A DNA stretch of 64,000 nucleotides from Fructobacillus sp. CRL 2054 (GCF_028764065.1 NZ_JACOFN010000005.1:37456-101455); one strand, 5' to 3'. Shown: positions 8,930 to 17,797, numbered from the stretch's first letter. A program made the numbers and translations. The notes: generated by a model not told the origin, from the letters alone.

Positions 8930-9521
8930 TTTTGATATTTTTAACGACCAGACTTTAGATGGCCGAATGGATAAAGTCCGGAAGGTAATTGATCCAAAGT
9001 TTGAGGCCTTTGCGGCTGCGGCCATGCCAATTTTAATGGCGGATGGGCGCCCCTGGGTAGCCCATGTGGCCAAGCATAAGATGCGTAAGGTTAATCCGCC
9101 TGAGAACACCTGGGTGGCCTTTGCACCGAACAAGCGTGGTTATAAAATGGAAGCCCACTTTGAATTAGGACTCTGGGATGACCACTTGTACTTCTACTTG
9201 GCCATCGAAGAAAATATGAAGAAGACGAAGGCAGATGGGCCGGTTTTGGCTGAAAAGTTACGTGGCATTGCTAACATGGTGGCGGACCTTCCTGATGACT
9301 ATGTCTTGTCGCAAGATCACATGGCCAATAACCGTCATGCATTGGATGAATATGACGCCATCGTTGACCGTTATGGCAAAGTCAAGGCTTCTGAAGTGTT
9401 GATTGGACGTCAGATTCCAAAGGATTCGCCCTTGTTAAATGATGATACAGATCAGCTGGAGAACTTCTTACTCGAAACACTGAAAGAGTTGTTGCCACTG
9501 TACGAAAAGTTGGCAGACTAA
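8913..9521 (+). CDS. DUF1054 (YktB/UPF0637) family protein
   Basis: 202-residue soluble protein recognised as DUF1054 from its opening FQKSDFDIFNDQTLDGRMDKVR and the central KHKMRKVNPPENTWVAFAPNKRGYK segment. The function is unknown; the family is typical of Firmicutes and compact, without membrane segments. ATG 8913 has an AGGAGA ribosome site inside the end of the YihY gene, which supports this start and co-translation. It ends before a strong hairpin shared with the convergent antiporter gene. Confidence 0.85.
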   Translation: MFQKSDFDIFNDQTLDGRMDKVRKVIDPKFEAFAAAAMPILMADGRPWVAHVAKHKMRKVNPPENTWVAFAPNKRGYKMEAHFELGLWDDHLYFYLAIEENMKKTKADGPVLAEKLRGIANMVADLPDDYVLSQDHMANNRHALDEYDAIVDRYGKVKASEVLIGRQIPKDSPLLNDDTDQLENFLLETLKELLPLYEKLAD

Positions 9522-9537
9522 TGATTATTTCAGATAT

Positions 9538-9572
9538 AAAAAAAGGCAGACGTTTTAATGTCTGCCTTTTCT
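9538..9572. terminator. Bidirectional intrinsic terminator
   Basis: AAAAAGGCAGAC and GTCTGCCTTTTC arms lie between two convergent genes, with A-rich and T-rich flanks. Confidence 0.88.
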
Positions 9573-9584
9573 ATTGGAATGATG

Positions 9585-11657
9585 TTATTCTTCTTCACCA
9601 GTGCCTTGTTCCATTAGAAGTAAGGTTTGGGCCTGGTTGATTTCGGTGTACAATTCGTCTGCTACAGCAGCCTTCACGTGACCTGCAGCCAATTCGGCTG
9701 ACAGGTGGCTGTATTCATCTGCGAAGGCTTGAATGTATTCAGCCGTTGGTACCGAAATGGCTTCCTTACGGTAGTCGTGGGCAACGATTCGGAAGAAACG
9801 GTCGAGAAGCTGACGAACTGCGTCGACGTTTTCCGTATCCTTGTGCTCGTCTAGTTCCTTTTGAAGGGCCTCTGTCAGGAGACGGTCGGCTTCTTTTTGA
9901 AGGTCTTCGTTCAAAGAAAGCATGGCTTGACGGCCGTCTTTCCACTGGGCGACTTTGGCAGCAACCTTTGGATTGCGTTCCATCAGTTCCTGCTGATAAC
10001 GGAGACGCTGCCCCTTTGTAAACGTCTTTGTCTTCCAGTGCCAGGCAATCTCGTGTTTGTAGTGATGAATCTTCTGACTAAAACGGGCCATTGGGTGGCG
10101 GGAGTTCGCAGGTGACAGCAAGCCACGTTGTAGGAAACGGCTGTAGCGTTCCACGCTGTCTTGGTCGTATCCCTGCGTGATAAGGTCATCTAGATAAAGT
10201 TGAAGGTTATCTGAAATTTGATTTAACAAAGCCAAAGAGGCTTGTTCGTTGTGGCTCTTGGGGTGACCGGTCGTTAGCTTCTGTGTTTGCAATACCTGAG
10301 CAATCGCTGCCTTCGTGTCGTGATTAGTCAGACGTTGCTCCATTTTAATAATGGCGGCGTCAATCATGTCGGCCCGGGCCTGGTTTAATTCCTTTTCACT
10401 ATAGGCCTGTTCTTCCTTCTCTAGGATTCGTGGCAAAATGATAGCTGCCACAATTAGTGAAATTAAAATCACCATGGTTGAAACCAGGAGAATTTCATTT
10501 AGGAAGGGAAGTGGCTGACCATGAACGGTTGTTGGTAAGGACATGGCCAAGGCTAGTGTCACGGCCCCGTGGACGCCGGCAACGCCGAAGATTTGTGCAC
10601 GGTGCAAGCGGTCCTTTGTTTGGTGTTTTCCGAAGAATCCGACTAAGCGGTCCTGCTTTTGGAAGGAAACCCAGAGAAAACGGGCAGCAAACATGGCGAG
10701 GTAGATGAGCAAAGCTAGCCAGAAGAGCCCGAGGGACTTTTCAAAGCCAAAGGTACCAATTAGATTCAAAATCTTTGGTAGGGATAGTCCTAAAATAACG
10801 AAGACGATTCCATTTAACAGCGTTGTGATTGTTTCCCAGATGGTTCCGGAGACAACTCGTGATTCAGTGGCAATCAGCTGCATGCGGGATTGCTCGTAAT
10901 TGTGGAGGATTCCAGCGGCGACAACGGCTAAAATACCAGAAACGCCCAGGTGTTCTGCTAAAAGATAAATGACAAAAGGTGTCAAAATGTTCAGTGGAAT
11001 AGTTGTTGCTTGCGCTGATGAAGCGTGGAAGGAGAGGTAGAGGCGTAGGGCAATAATTAGACTGGATGCAATGGCGCCGACGATTAAGCCGCCAAGTGCT
11101 ACAAGTAGGAACTGGCCAATACCATCGACTAGGTTAAAGGAACCCTTGGTATAGACGGAAAGAGCCAAATCCAGCAAGACGATACCGGTTGCGTCGTTAA
11201 AGAGTGATTCCAGTTCAAGGGATTGGTTGAGGCCCTTTGGCATTTTTAGTCCGGTCGTCATCGACTTGACGGCAACGGCATCGGTTGGCACGACGATGGC
11301 GGCCAGCGCAATGGCCAGCGTTAGTGGCCAGGCCGATTGGATTTGGTCGGTGATAACAGCGACCACTGCCACAATAAAGAGCGCCAAAATAACCGAAAGT
11401 TGAAAAATAGCATTAGCGTGTTTCTTAATCGTAGCAAACGAGACTCCCTGTCCCTCTTGGAACATCAGGGGCGCGATGATTAAGAATAGAAAAAATTCTG
11501 GATCCAAGGCGAAGTTCTTAAAGATGGGGATGTAGGTGAATAATCCTCCAACCACAATTAGAACCAAGGCCTCAGGGACCCGGGGAATAAAGGGTTTTAC
11601 GATGTTAGCGGCGATGACCGCAATTAATAATAGGGCGATGAGATAGAGTATTTGCAT
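9585..11657 (-). CDS. CPA1-family Na+/H+ (cation/proton) antiporter with long cytosolic tail
   Basis: About 690 residues: roughly 12 hydrophobic helices in the first 420, then a charged, mostly helical cytosolic tail of about 270 residues. Motifs of the NhaP/CPA1 group are present: IVVPTDAVAVKSM and SLFNDATGIVL with the ion-coupling Asp pair. It exchanges Na+ (or K+) for H+ and serves pH and salt homeostasis. I chose the ATG at 11657, which has an AAAGGAAAG ribosome site; a longer in-frame start at 11726 would add 23 residues without a good site. The tail resembles regulatory tails of large CPA1 members; its ligand is unknown. Confidence 0.9.
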   Translation of the reverse strand: MQILYLIALLLIAVIAANIVKPFIPRVPEALVLIVVGGLFTYIPIFKNFALDPEFFLFLIIAPLMFQEGQGVSFATIKKHANAIFQLSVILALFIVAVVAVITDQIQSAWPLTLAIALAAIVVPTDAVAVKSMTTGLKMPKGLNQSLELESLFNDATGIVLLDLALSVYTKGSFNLVDGIGQFLLVALGGLIVGAIASSLIIALRLYLSFHASSAQATTIPLNILTPFVIYLLAEHLGVSGILAVVAAGILHNYEQSRMQLIATESRVVSGTIWETITTLLNGIVFVILGLSLPKILNLIGTFGFEKSLGLFWLALLIYLAMFAARFLWVSFQKQDRLVGFFGKHQTKDRLHRAQIFGVAGVHGAVTLALAMSLPTTVHGQPLPFLNEILLVSTMVILISLIVAAIILPRILEKEEQAYSEKELNQARADMIDAAIIKMEQRLTNHDTKAAIAQVLQTQKLTTGHPKSHNEQASLALLNQISDNLQLYLDDLITQGYDQDSVERYSRFLQRGLLSPANSRHPMARFSQKIHHYKHEIAWHWKTKTFTKGQRLRYQQELMERNPKVAAKVAQWKDGRQAMLSLNEDLQKEADRLLTEALQKELDEHKDTENVDAVRQLLDRFFRIVAHDYRKEAISVPTAEYIQAFADEYSHLSAELAAGHVKAAVADELYTEINQAQTLLLMEQGTGEEE

Positions 11658-11831
11658 AGTCTTTCCTTTATAAGTAGGCGAATGTCTGCTTGCTTCTATT
11701 ATAAATGTGACAAAGATTTCATACAAGAGTGGTAGGAATTCTACCAGAATTCTTTCATTTTGTATGGCCTTTCGCTATAATAAATTTAAGATTCATATTT
11801 TCATATTTTTTTAATAAAGGAAGGTATTTTG

Positions 11832-14366
11832 ATGGCATCCATTCAACGTCTTTACGACATTTTTCAACCAGAACACTACGATTTGTTCATTGAGGTTTCT
11901 CGAGAGAAAAAGCTCATTTCCGGAAAAACAGTCGTAACCGGAGTTGCCAAGCAGACCAAGATGGCCTTGCACCAGCACGATTTAAAGGTCGAATCCGTAA
12001 AAGTCAACGGCCAAGCCGTTGATTTCAAAACGGTTGATGCAGAAGACCAAATTCAATTTGAGCTTTCTGAAGCTGGGGAGCAAACAATTGAAGTTGTTTA
12101 TGAGGCACCTTTGACTGATAACATGAATGGTATCTATCCTTCATATTACCAAGTTGATGGCGAGGATAAGCAAGTGGTTTCAACACAGTTCGAAACGTAC
12201 TTTGCTCGTCAGGCCTTCCCAGGAATTGACGAACCAGAAGCCAAGGCGACTTTCTCACTTGCTTTGAAGTTTGATGAACAGCCTGGTGAAGTGGCCATCG
12301 CTAACATGCCTGAAGCACGCGTTGAAGACGGCGTGCACTACTTCGAAAAGACGGTGAAGATGTCAACCTATTTGGTTGCCTTCGCCTTCGGAGACTTCCA
12401 ATCAGTTGAGACTAAGACAAAGTCCGGTATCAAGATTGGTGTTTATGCCACAAAGGCACACCCAGCCAAGGATTTGGATTTTGCCTTGGATATTTCAAAG
12501 CGTTCAATTGAATTCTACGAAGACTTCTACCAAACGCCATACCCATTGGCACAATCTTTGCAAGTTGCCTTGCCTGACTTCTCAGCCGGAGCCATGGAAA
12601 ACTGGGGAATGGTAACCTACCGTGAAGCCTACTTGCTAGTTGATCCTGACAACACGGAATTGGCCATGAAGCAAACGGTTGCCACAGTGATTGCCCACGA
12701 ATTGGCTCACCAATGGTTCGGTGACCTCGTTACAATGAAGTGGTGGGATGAATTGTGGTTGAACGAATCCTTTGCCAACATGATGGAATTCGTGGCTATT
12801 GATGCCATCGAACCTGACTGGCATATTTGGGAAACCTTCAACGCCAACGATGCACAAGCGGCCTTCCGTCGTGATGCCGTGCCAGGTGTTCAACCTGTCC
12901 ACGTTGAAGTGCACCACCCAGAAGAAATCGATGCGCTCTTCGATCCAGCCATCGTTTATGCCAAGGGTGCCCACTTGCTCGTAATGGTTCGCTCATTAAT
13001 TGGTGATGACGCCTTGCGTAAGGGCTTGAAGGCTTACTTCGAAAAGAAGTCCTATGGAAACGCAACTGGGGATGACCTTTGGGATGCCTTGGGTGCAGCC
13101 TCAGGTCAAGACATTGGTGCCGTTATGAAGACTTGGTTGGACCAACCAGGATACCCATTGTTGACGGTGTCAATCGAAGACGGTCGCGTTAAGGTGCGTC
13201 AGGCACCATTCGTCTTGGGTGAAAAGCCAGAAAACGACAAGCGACTTTGGCAAGTGCCTTTGAAGGCTTCTGCTGAAGGATTGCCAGCCTTGTTGACGGA
13301 AGAAGAAGCCGACTTGGGTGACTGGGCTGAAATTAAGGCCGCTTCAAAGGGACCATTCCGTTTGAACGTTGGTAACGCCGGTCACTACATCGTGCAATAT
13401 GATGATGAAATTTTGGCAGAACAAGTGGAAGGTTTGAAGGCAATGTCAGCCATCGACCAAGCCCAGTTCATCCAAAATGCCCTCTTGTTGGCTCAGGCCA
13501 ACAAGGTTGGCTATGCCGACATCTTGCCAGTCTTGCCAGCACTTGCTGACTCTGAATCAGCCCTCGTTCAAGACTTTGTCTACCAAGCCATTGCTGCCGT
13601 GAAGGTCTTTGCAAAGGCTGGATCAGACCTTGAAAAGAACTTGAAGTCCTTCACTGAAGAATTATCAGAAAAGAGCTACGCCCGTCTTGGCTTGGCTAAG
13701 AAGGCTAGCGACTCCGTTTCTGATGAATTGGCTCGTCCACAAGTTGTGGCAGCCGCTCTTTACGGGCAGAATAAGGCAATGTTGGAAGAAGCACACGCTG
13801 TCTTTGAAAAGGCCGGTAGCGCTCAAGCATTGCCAGCTGATGGTCGTACACAAATCTTGAAGAACGAATTGGTCAACTACAACAGCCAAGAGACTTTTGC
13901 CGCTTTGTTGTCAGCCTACCAAGAAACTTCAAACGCTTCCTTGAAGCGTGATTTGTCAGCCGCTTTGGCTGCAACGCCAAATGATTTGCAGGTCAAGGAA
14001 TTGATTGCTTCATTCCAAGACCCAGCTATCATTAAGCCACAGGACTTGCGTAACTGGTTTGCCGGTGTATTGGCTAACCCAGTTGGTCAAGACCAGGCCT
14101 GGGATTGGGTGCAAGCTAACTGGGGATGGTTGGAAGACCGCCTCGGTGGCGACATGTCATTCTCTTCATACATCACCGTTATCTCACGTATCTTTAAGAC
14201 TCGCGAGAAGTTGGATTCATTTAAGAACTTCTTCGATGGTAAGAAGGACCAACCAGGTATCGCACGTGAAATCGTGATTGATACGGAAGTCATTGAAAAC
14301 CGCGTCAACCTTGTTGAAAAGCAAGAAGCTGCAGTTGAAAAGGCTTTGGCCGGTTTGGTTAAGTAA
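11832..14366 (+). CDS. pepN: Aminopeptidase N (M1 family zinc metallopeptidase)
   Basis: 844-residue cytosolic aminopeptidase that trims N-terminal residues from peptides, a central enzyme of lactic acid bacterial peptide use. Domains: N-terminal beta saddle, then the thermolysin-like catalytic domain with GAMEN at 253-257 and the zinc motif HELAH at 289-293 with third ligand Glu312 (LWLNESFA), then a helical C-terminal domain. Length is normal for LAB PepN. ATG 11832 is preferred over the TTG just before it because AAGGAAGG lies seven bases upstream. Codon use is strongly biased, indicating high expression. Monocistronic, with a terminator after it. Confidence 0.97.
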   Translation: MASIQRLYDIFQPEHYDLFIEVSREKKLISGKTVVTGVAKQTKMALHQHDLKVESVKVNGQAVDFKTVDAEDQIQFELSEAGEQTIEVVYEAPLTDNMNGIYPSYYQVDGEDKQVVSTQFETYFARQAFPGIDEPEAKATFSLALKFDEQPGEVAIANMPEARVEDGVHYFEKTVKMSTYLVAFAFGDFQSVETKTKSGIKIGVYATKAHPAKDLDFALDISKRSIEFYEDFYQTPYPLAQSLQVALPDFSAGAMENWGMVTYREAYLLVDPDNTELAMKQTVATVIAHELAHQWFGDLVTMKWWDELWLNESFANMMEFVAIDAIEPDWHIWETFNANDAQAAFRRDAVPGVQPVHVEVHHPEEIDALFDPAIVYAKGAHLLVMVRSLIGDDALRKGLKAYFEKKSYGNATGDDLWDALGAASGQDIGAVMKTWLDQPGYPLLTVSIEDGRVKVRQAPFVLGEKPENDKRLWQVPLKASAEGLPALLTEEEADLGDWAEIKAASKGPFRLNVGNAGHYIVQYDDEILAEQVEGLKAMSAIDQAQFIQNALLLAQANKVGYADILPVLPALADSESALVQDFVYQAIAAVKVFAKAGSDLEKNLKSFTEELSEKSYARLGLAKKASDSVSDELARPQVVAAALYGQNKAMLEEAHAVFEKAGSAQALPADGRTQILKNELVNYNSQETFAALLSAYQETSNASLKRDLSAALAATPNDLQVKELIASFQDPAIIKPQDLRNWFAGVLANPVGQDQAWDWVQANWGWLEDRLGGDMSFSSYITVISRIFKTREKLDSFKNFFDGKKDQPGIAREIVIDTEVIENRVNLVEKQEAAVEKALAGLVK

Positions 14367-14379
14367 ACGAATTGATTGA

Positions 14380-14412
14380 AAAAGGACGTCCGTGTTCGGG
14401 CGTCCTTTTCTA
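14380..14412 (+). terminator. Intrinsic terminator after pepN
   Basis: AAAAAGGACGTCC and GGGCGTCCTTTTC arms around a short loop, then T-rich sequence. Confidence 0.85.
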
Positions 14413-14469
14413 TTGTTATGTTAAACTATCCAATGGCATTAGTGAGACAGTATGTAGGGAGAGTGGACC

Positions 14470-14645
14470 ATGAAGAAATTTGTTGAAAAAATCTTTTTTG
14501 GTTATTGATTATTATTATCATTCTTAATGGTATTAATATGTTTATGCCAGGTAACAAAGGGACTTTGACTGGATTAGCGGTTGATATCGCACTATTGATT
14601 TGCTCGGCTTTATTGTTCTTTGTAGCCTATACTAAAAAGGATTAA
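14470..14645 (+). pseudogene. Frameshifted small membrane protein ORF
   Basis: An ATG at 14470 with a GGGAGAG ribosome site opens a frame that stops after 12 codons. Adding one T to the six-T run at 14494-14499 would restore one 58-codon frame to the TAA at 14643: a basic N-terminus, a run of Leu/Ile, a short loop (NMFMPGNKG), a second hydrophobic helix, and a KKD end, a typical two-helix small membrane protein. Either the gene is inactive, or the T-run is slippery, or the base is a sequencing error. A seven-codon ORF with no obvious meaning follows at 14650. No family was recognised. Confidence 0.55.
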
Positions 14646-14680
14646 GAAGATGGCTAAGGAATTGAAAGAGTGATTATTCA

Positions 14681-14715
14681 ATAAAAAAGACTTCCAATTG
14701 GAAGTCTTTTTTTGT
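14681..14715. terminator. Bidirectional intrinsic terminator
   Basis: AAAAAAGACTTCCAA and TTGGAAGTCTTTTTTT are perfect inverted arms with no extra loop. It serves the small ORF upstream and the convergent HD-domain gene. Confidence 0.88.
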
Positions 14716-14716
14716 T

Positions 14717-16060
14717 TTACTGTCCGTCAGGTGTAAAACTGTCGTTTTTAATAAAGGATTTAAAGTCTGCATGAACCTCAGTAAAGAGGTCATCTGGACC
14801 GTTATAAAGCATTTCGCGTGGGAAGAAGAAGCGCTGGTCGAGCGATGCGCGTCCCTTGATAGCTGCGACCAATGTTGAGAGTTCGGAGAGCTCACGTTGG
14901 CTGCCATCTGGGAGAACGATTTCAATTTGTGTCCGTGGCTTTTTAGCCGTTGGCTTGTAATCGTCGTAAGGGAGGTCGTAAGCATCATTTCGGGCCGTGT
15001 AATAACGAGGATCGAAGCCGGCTTCCTTGACAATCTTTTCCAAGCGGTCCAAGTGTGGAGCGCTTTGTTCGTTAATCTGGATGGACTTCAATGGCTTGCG
15101 TCCCAAGAAACGGCGGGAAAGGTCAGACAAAATCGTATCGTCTGAATCCTGCCAGCCGTTGATAGCGGCCAAGAAGACGTTGTCATCCAAACGAAGGTAT
15201 TCAGAAACGGTGAGGTCGTGGTCAGGCTGGAAGGCTGGCGCTAAGAGTGGGCCGACTAAGCTTTTGTCTTCCTTACCACTTGCCAGCAGTTCCTTCACGC
15301 GGTACAAGATGTGCTCCAAGAGAATTTCCATCCCACGAGAAACAGGGTGGAAGTATACCTGAAGATACATTTGATAGCGAGCAACTAGGTAAGATTCCAC
15401 GGCATGCATACCGCCAATGTTGACGGCAATCCCGTTCTTGTATGGACGGAGCATGCGGACAATACGGGAAAGATCGAATTCGCCGTATGAAGCGCCGGTG
15501 TAGTAGGCGTCGCGGAGCAAGTAATCCATCCGGTCCACGTCGAGCTGTGACGAGATGAGCTGGACAACTTGTGGGTTGGGATAGGTTTTGGCGATGACGG
15601 ATGCGACTTTGTTAGGAAAGTCAGGACCTTCCTGAAGCAAAACTTCGTGAACTTCAGTGTCGCCCATGATGATTTGCTGGGTCATGGCCTCGTGATCCGT
15701 ATCAAAGAGGTGTTCGAAGGTGTGGGAGAAAGCACCGTGGCCAACATCGTGAAGAAGAGCGGCTGCAAGAGGTACCATTCGTTCTTCAGGGTTCCAAAGG
15801 CCGTCGCCTTCTTCCTTGGTGGCGTAGTACTCGTCGAAGTAGTCAGTTACACGACGAGCTAGTTCGTAGGCACCAGCACAGTGGCCAAAACGGTCGTGTG
15901 TGGCACCGTGGAAAATGGAGTTGGAGACGCCAAGTTGCTGCACACGGCGCAAACGTTGGAATTCCTTTGTGTTAATCAAATCCAAAATTAGTTTATCTTG
16001 AATGTGGATGAAGTCGTGAATAGGGTCTCGTAGGACTTTTTCTTGTGCTAATTTTTCCAA
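14717..16060 (-). CDS. HD-domain phosphohydrolase (YwfO/dGTPase-like)
   Basis: About 447 residues. The opening EKVLRDPIHDFIHIQD, RRVQQLGVSNSIFHGATHDRFGHC and the metal-binding HDVGHGAFSHTFEH motif mark the YwfO-like HD family related to dGTP triphosphohydrolases, metal-dependent enzymes acting on nucleotides. I propose the TTG at 16060 (AAAGGTG ribosome site six bases before) because homologues, as remembered, begin about eight residues before the EKVLRDPIH block. A GTG at 16069 is the alternative, and an ATG at 16159 would overlap the divergent DUF1934 gene. The substrate cannot be read from sequence. Confidence 0.85.
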   Translation of the reverse strand: MEKLAQEKVLRDPIHDFIHIQDKLILDLINTKEFQRLRRVQQLGVSNSIFHGATHDRFGHCAGAYELARRVTDYFDEYYATKEEGDGLWNPEERMVPLAAALLHDVGHGAFSHTFEHLFDTDHEAMTQQIIMGDTEVHEVLLQEGPDFPNKVASVIAKTYPNPQVVQLISSQLDVDRMDYLLRDAYYTGASYGEFDLSRIVRMLRPYKNGIAVNIGGMHAVESYLVARYQMYLQVYFHPVSRGMEILLEHILYRVKELLASGKEDKSLVGPLLAPAFQPDHDLTVSEYLRLDDNVFLAAINGWQDSDDTILSDLSRRFLGRKPLKSIQINEQSAPHLDRLEKIVKEAGFDPRYYTARNDAYDLPYDDYKPTAKKPRTQIEIVLPDGSQRELSELSTLVAAIKGRASLDQRFFFPREMLYNGPDDLFTEVHADFKSFIKNDSFTPDGQ

Positions 16061-16139
16061 AACTTTCACCTTTCCCTTCGTCAATATACCTATTATAATA
16101 GAAAGAAGCAAAACTTGCGAAAAATGAGGGTAAATCAAC

Positions 16140-16562
16140 ATGGCTGGACAAGCTGTCAAGGTGACTTTTGAATCAAAAATTGTACAAGAAGAGGGCGACG
16201 AGTCCTATACAATTGAGGCTGACGGCCGTTTAGTGCAAAAGGGTGCGGCCTGGTATTTAACCTATGAGGAACTGTTGGAAGGGCAGCCTGCCACTAAGGT
16301 TTTGGTGAAGATTGAGCCAGACCATGTGGCCATTACCCGAACGAACGTGACGAAAACGCGCCTGGTCTTTGAACGAGGGGTGGTTGACCATCAGCCTTAC
16401 CAAACCGCAGCCGGAGTCATGATGCTTGGTACCAATACCAGCGAGTTGCTAATTGATATTGATGAGGAAGAACTGCTTGGTAAAGTCGCGCTGGCTTACA
16501 GCCTTTCTGCGAATGGCGAAGTCGTCGGCCGATACCAGGTTTCCTTGCAATTTGCTCAATAA
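16140..16562 (+). CDS. DUF1934 (YwiB-like) beta-barrel protein
   Basis: 140-residue soluble protein, rich in alternating beta strands, matching the DUF1934/YwiB family (lipocalin-like barrel; function unknown). The visible pattern includes WYLTYEE near residue 38, FERG near 80 and a C-terminal GRYQVSLQF strand. ATG 16140 follows GAGGG. It lies just upstream of rpoE, as is common in Firmicutes, and divergent from the HD phosphohydrolase. Both may share one promoter region of under 100 bases. Confidence 0.8.
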   Translation: MAGQAVKVTFESKIVQEEGDESYTIEADGRLVQKGAAWYLTYEELLEGQPATKVLVKIEPDHVAITRTNVTKTRLVFERGVVDHQPYQTAAGVMMLGTNTSELLIDIDEEELLGKVALAYSLSANGEVVGRYQVSLQFAQ

Positions 16563-16605
16563 TTCAGTATTATTAACTAGTTAGAAGTGCGAAAGGATAT
16601 AAGCC

Positions 16606-17157
16606 ATGTCACAAATTGAAAACGGTCAACTAAAAGAAGAAATGGCCCTGGTGGAAATCGCCACGGCAATCCTATCCGAGCAAAAGCAGGCCATGGCCTT
16701 TGCTGATTTAGTACAAGCCATTGAGAACTTCCTGGGAGTTGATGATGAAAGCTTCAAGTCCCGTTTGTCACAGTTCTACACGGACTTGAACACGGATGGT
16801 TCATTTATTTCCCTTGGAAACAACGAATGGGCTTTGCGTGCATGGTACCCAGTCGATGCCATCGATGAATCAATTCACGAAATTGATGACGAAGAAGAAA
16901 AGCCAAAGAAGAAAAAGAAGGCTTCAAAGAAGGTCAACGTCTTTGCGGATAACGCAAACGATGACGATGTTATCGATTACAACGATGATGATCCTGAAGA
17001 CGACGACTTTGACGATGTTCCTGATGATGAAAAGACGGACGACGATGATGACGCCGACGAACAAGACCAAAAGGACGAATCAATCGACGAACATTTGACA
17101 GAATTGGCCGGTTCTGATGACTTGGACGACCTTTCTGACGGTGATACGGAGAACTAA
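16606..17157 (+). CDS. rpoE: DNA-directed RNA polymerase delta subunit
   Basis: 183 residues. An N-terminal HARE-HTH globular domain (about 1-95) ends in FISLGNNEWALRAWYP, then a short KKKKK basic patch is followed by a very acidic, disordered tail of Asp/Glu repeats. This is the normal build of the delta subunit, which speeds RNA polymerase recycling and helps promoter selectivity in Gram-positives. The low-complexity tail is expected and not a sign of error. ATG 16606 has a GAAAGGA site. No clear hairpin follows; the tRNA promoter starts shortly after. Confidence 0.95.
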   Translation: MSQIENGQLKEEMALVEIATAILSEQKQAMAFADLVQAIENFLGVDDESFKSRLSQFYTDLNTDGSFISLGNNEWALRAWYPVDAIDESIHEIDDEEEKPKKKKKASKKVNVFADNANDDDVIDYNDDDPEDDDFDDVPDDEKTDDDDDADEQDQKDESIDEHLTELAGSDDLDDLSDGDTEN

Positions 17158-17186
17158 TTTTTTGTAAAAAAATTGCTTGTAGAGGC

Positions 17187-17215
17187 TTGCTTTTTTTAGG
17201 GCCCTTCTGTAATAT
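17187..17215 (+). promoter_or_regulatory. Promoter of tRNA-Lys
   Basis: TTGCTT at 17187-17192, a 17-base spacer, and TAATAT at 17210-17215, about 25 bases before the tRNA. Confidence 0.6.
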
Positions 17216-17239
17216 ATATTAATGTGCTAAGCACTGATT

Positions 17240-17313
17240 GCTTCCGTAACTCAGTTGGTTAGAGTAGGGGATTTTTAATCCCAAGGTCCTCGGTTCGAAT
17301 CCGAGCGGAAGCA
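17240..17313 (+). tRNA. tRNA-Lys (anticodon UUU)
   Basis: A full cloverleaf can be drawn: acceptor GCTTCCG/CGGAAGC (17240-17246 and 17306-17312), D stem ACTC/GAGT, anticodon stem GGGGA/TCCCA, loop TTTTTAA with anticodon TTT at 17274-17276, T stem CTCGG/CCGAG with loop TTCGAAT, discriminator A. CCA is not encoded. The outer anticodon-stem pair is a G-A mismatch and the D stem begins with A, both unusual. A hairpin terminator follows at 17354. Confidence 0.85.
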
Positions 17314-17353
17314 CTGATATTCATATCAGGAGACCTTGGGAGATTTCCAGAAA

Positions 17354-17384
17354 AACGTTCGGCAGAAATGTCGAACGTTTTTTG
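17354..17384 (+). terminator. Intrinsic terminator after tRNA-Lys
   Basis: AACGTTCG and CGAACGTT arms with a nine-base loop and a T-run. Confidence 0.85.
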
Positions 17385-17477
17385 TTTTATTTTGCTAATC
17401 ATTGTTCTGTAAGTTAGTAAATATAGTTGTATTTCAGTTCAAAATTATTATTTTATTGAACTAGTCATGACGGGGAT

Positions 17478-17493
17478 GTAAGCGCTTGTTTTT
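17478..17493 (+). promoter_or_regulatory. Weak cre-like site upstream of the T-box promoter
   Basis: ATGTAAGCGCTTGTTT matches 14 of 16 positions of the CcpA operator consensus, as I remember it, with one half-site imperfect. It lies about 30 bases upstream of the -35 box of the T-box leader. Only suggestive. Confidence 0.3.
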
Positions 17494-17524
17494 CATTTTT
17501 CTTTCATAATTCTTGAAAAAAGTC

Positions 17525-17553
17525 TTGCATTTGCTAGATGCATCCTTTATGAT
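17525..17553 (+). promoter_or_regulatory. Promoter of the T-box/permease transcript
   Basis: TTGCAT at 17525-17530, 17-base spacer, TATGAT at 17548-17553. Transcription would start near 17560, just before T-box stem I. Confidence 0.65.
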
Positions 17554-17559
17554 AGATTC

Positions 17560-17797
17560 AACGTAAAGAGGACGAGTAAGTTCGATACAGCATACAGCGA
17601 CGTCATGGTTGGTGAGAATGGCGGGTGTACGGATTGAAGACTACCTCTTATAAACGACATACGAGTAGCGCGTGAAAGTATGCCCGGTTTGACCAACCGT
17701 TACATCGGTCAGATTAAGGTTACGTGTGTTAACGTAGCAAATTTGGGTGGTACCACGCGACGGCGTCCCTAGCTTTAAGCTAGGGACGCCTTTTTTT
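17560..17797 (+). ncRNA. T-box riboswitch leader, specifier ACU (Thr) proposed
   Basis: The leader holds the T-box core GGGTGGTACCACGCG (from 17745) followed by a 14-base-pair terminator (GGCGTCCCTAGCTT 17762-17775 with its complement 17777-17790) and seven T. Stem I closes through AAGAGG (17566-17571) and CCTCTT (17644-17649). The specifier loop has AGTA (17575-17578) opposite GAA (17636-17638), then G, then ACT at 17640-17642, then the usual purine A. By the GAA-N-codon-purine rule this reads a threonine codon. Uncharged tRNA-Thr would thus permit readthrough into the permease. The neighbouring frames GAC and TAC are less well placed. Confidence 0.9.

Noticed and set aside
14650..14673. Seven-codon ORF after the frameshifted membrane ORF.
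   Set aside because: Too short, and no supporting context apart from a weak purine-rich stretch.
16870..17157. Long Asp/Glu-rich and Lys-rich stretch suspected of being low-complexity error or frameshift.
   Set aside because: This acidic tail is the normal C-terminus of the RNA polymerase delta subunit.
17231..17318. Eight-base direct repeat GCACTGAT on both sides of tRNA-Lys, as if an attachment site.
   Set aside because: Very short, partly inside the tRNA end, and no integrase or foreign genes lie beside it. Likely chance.
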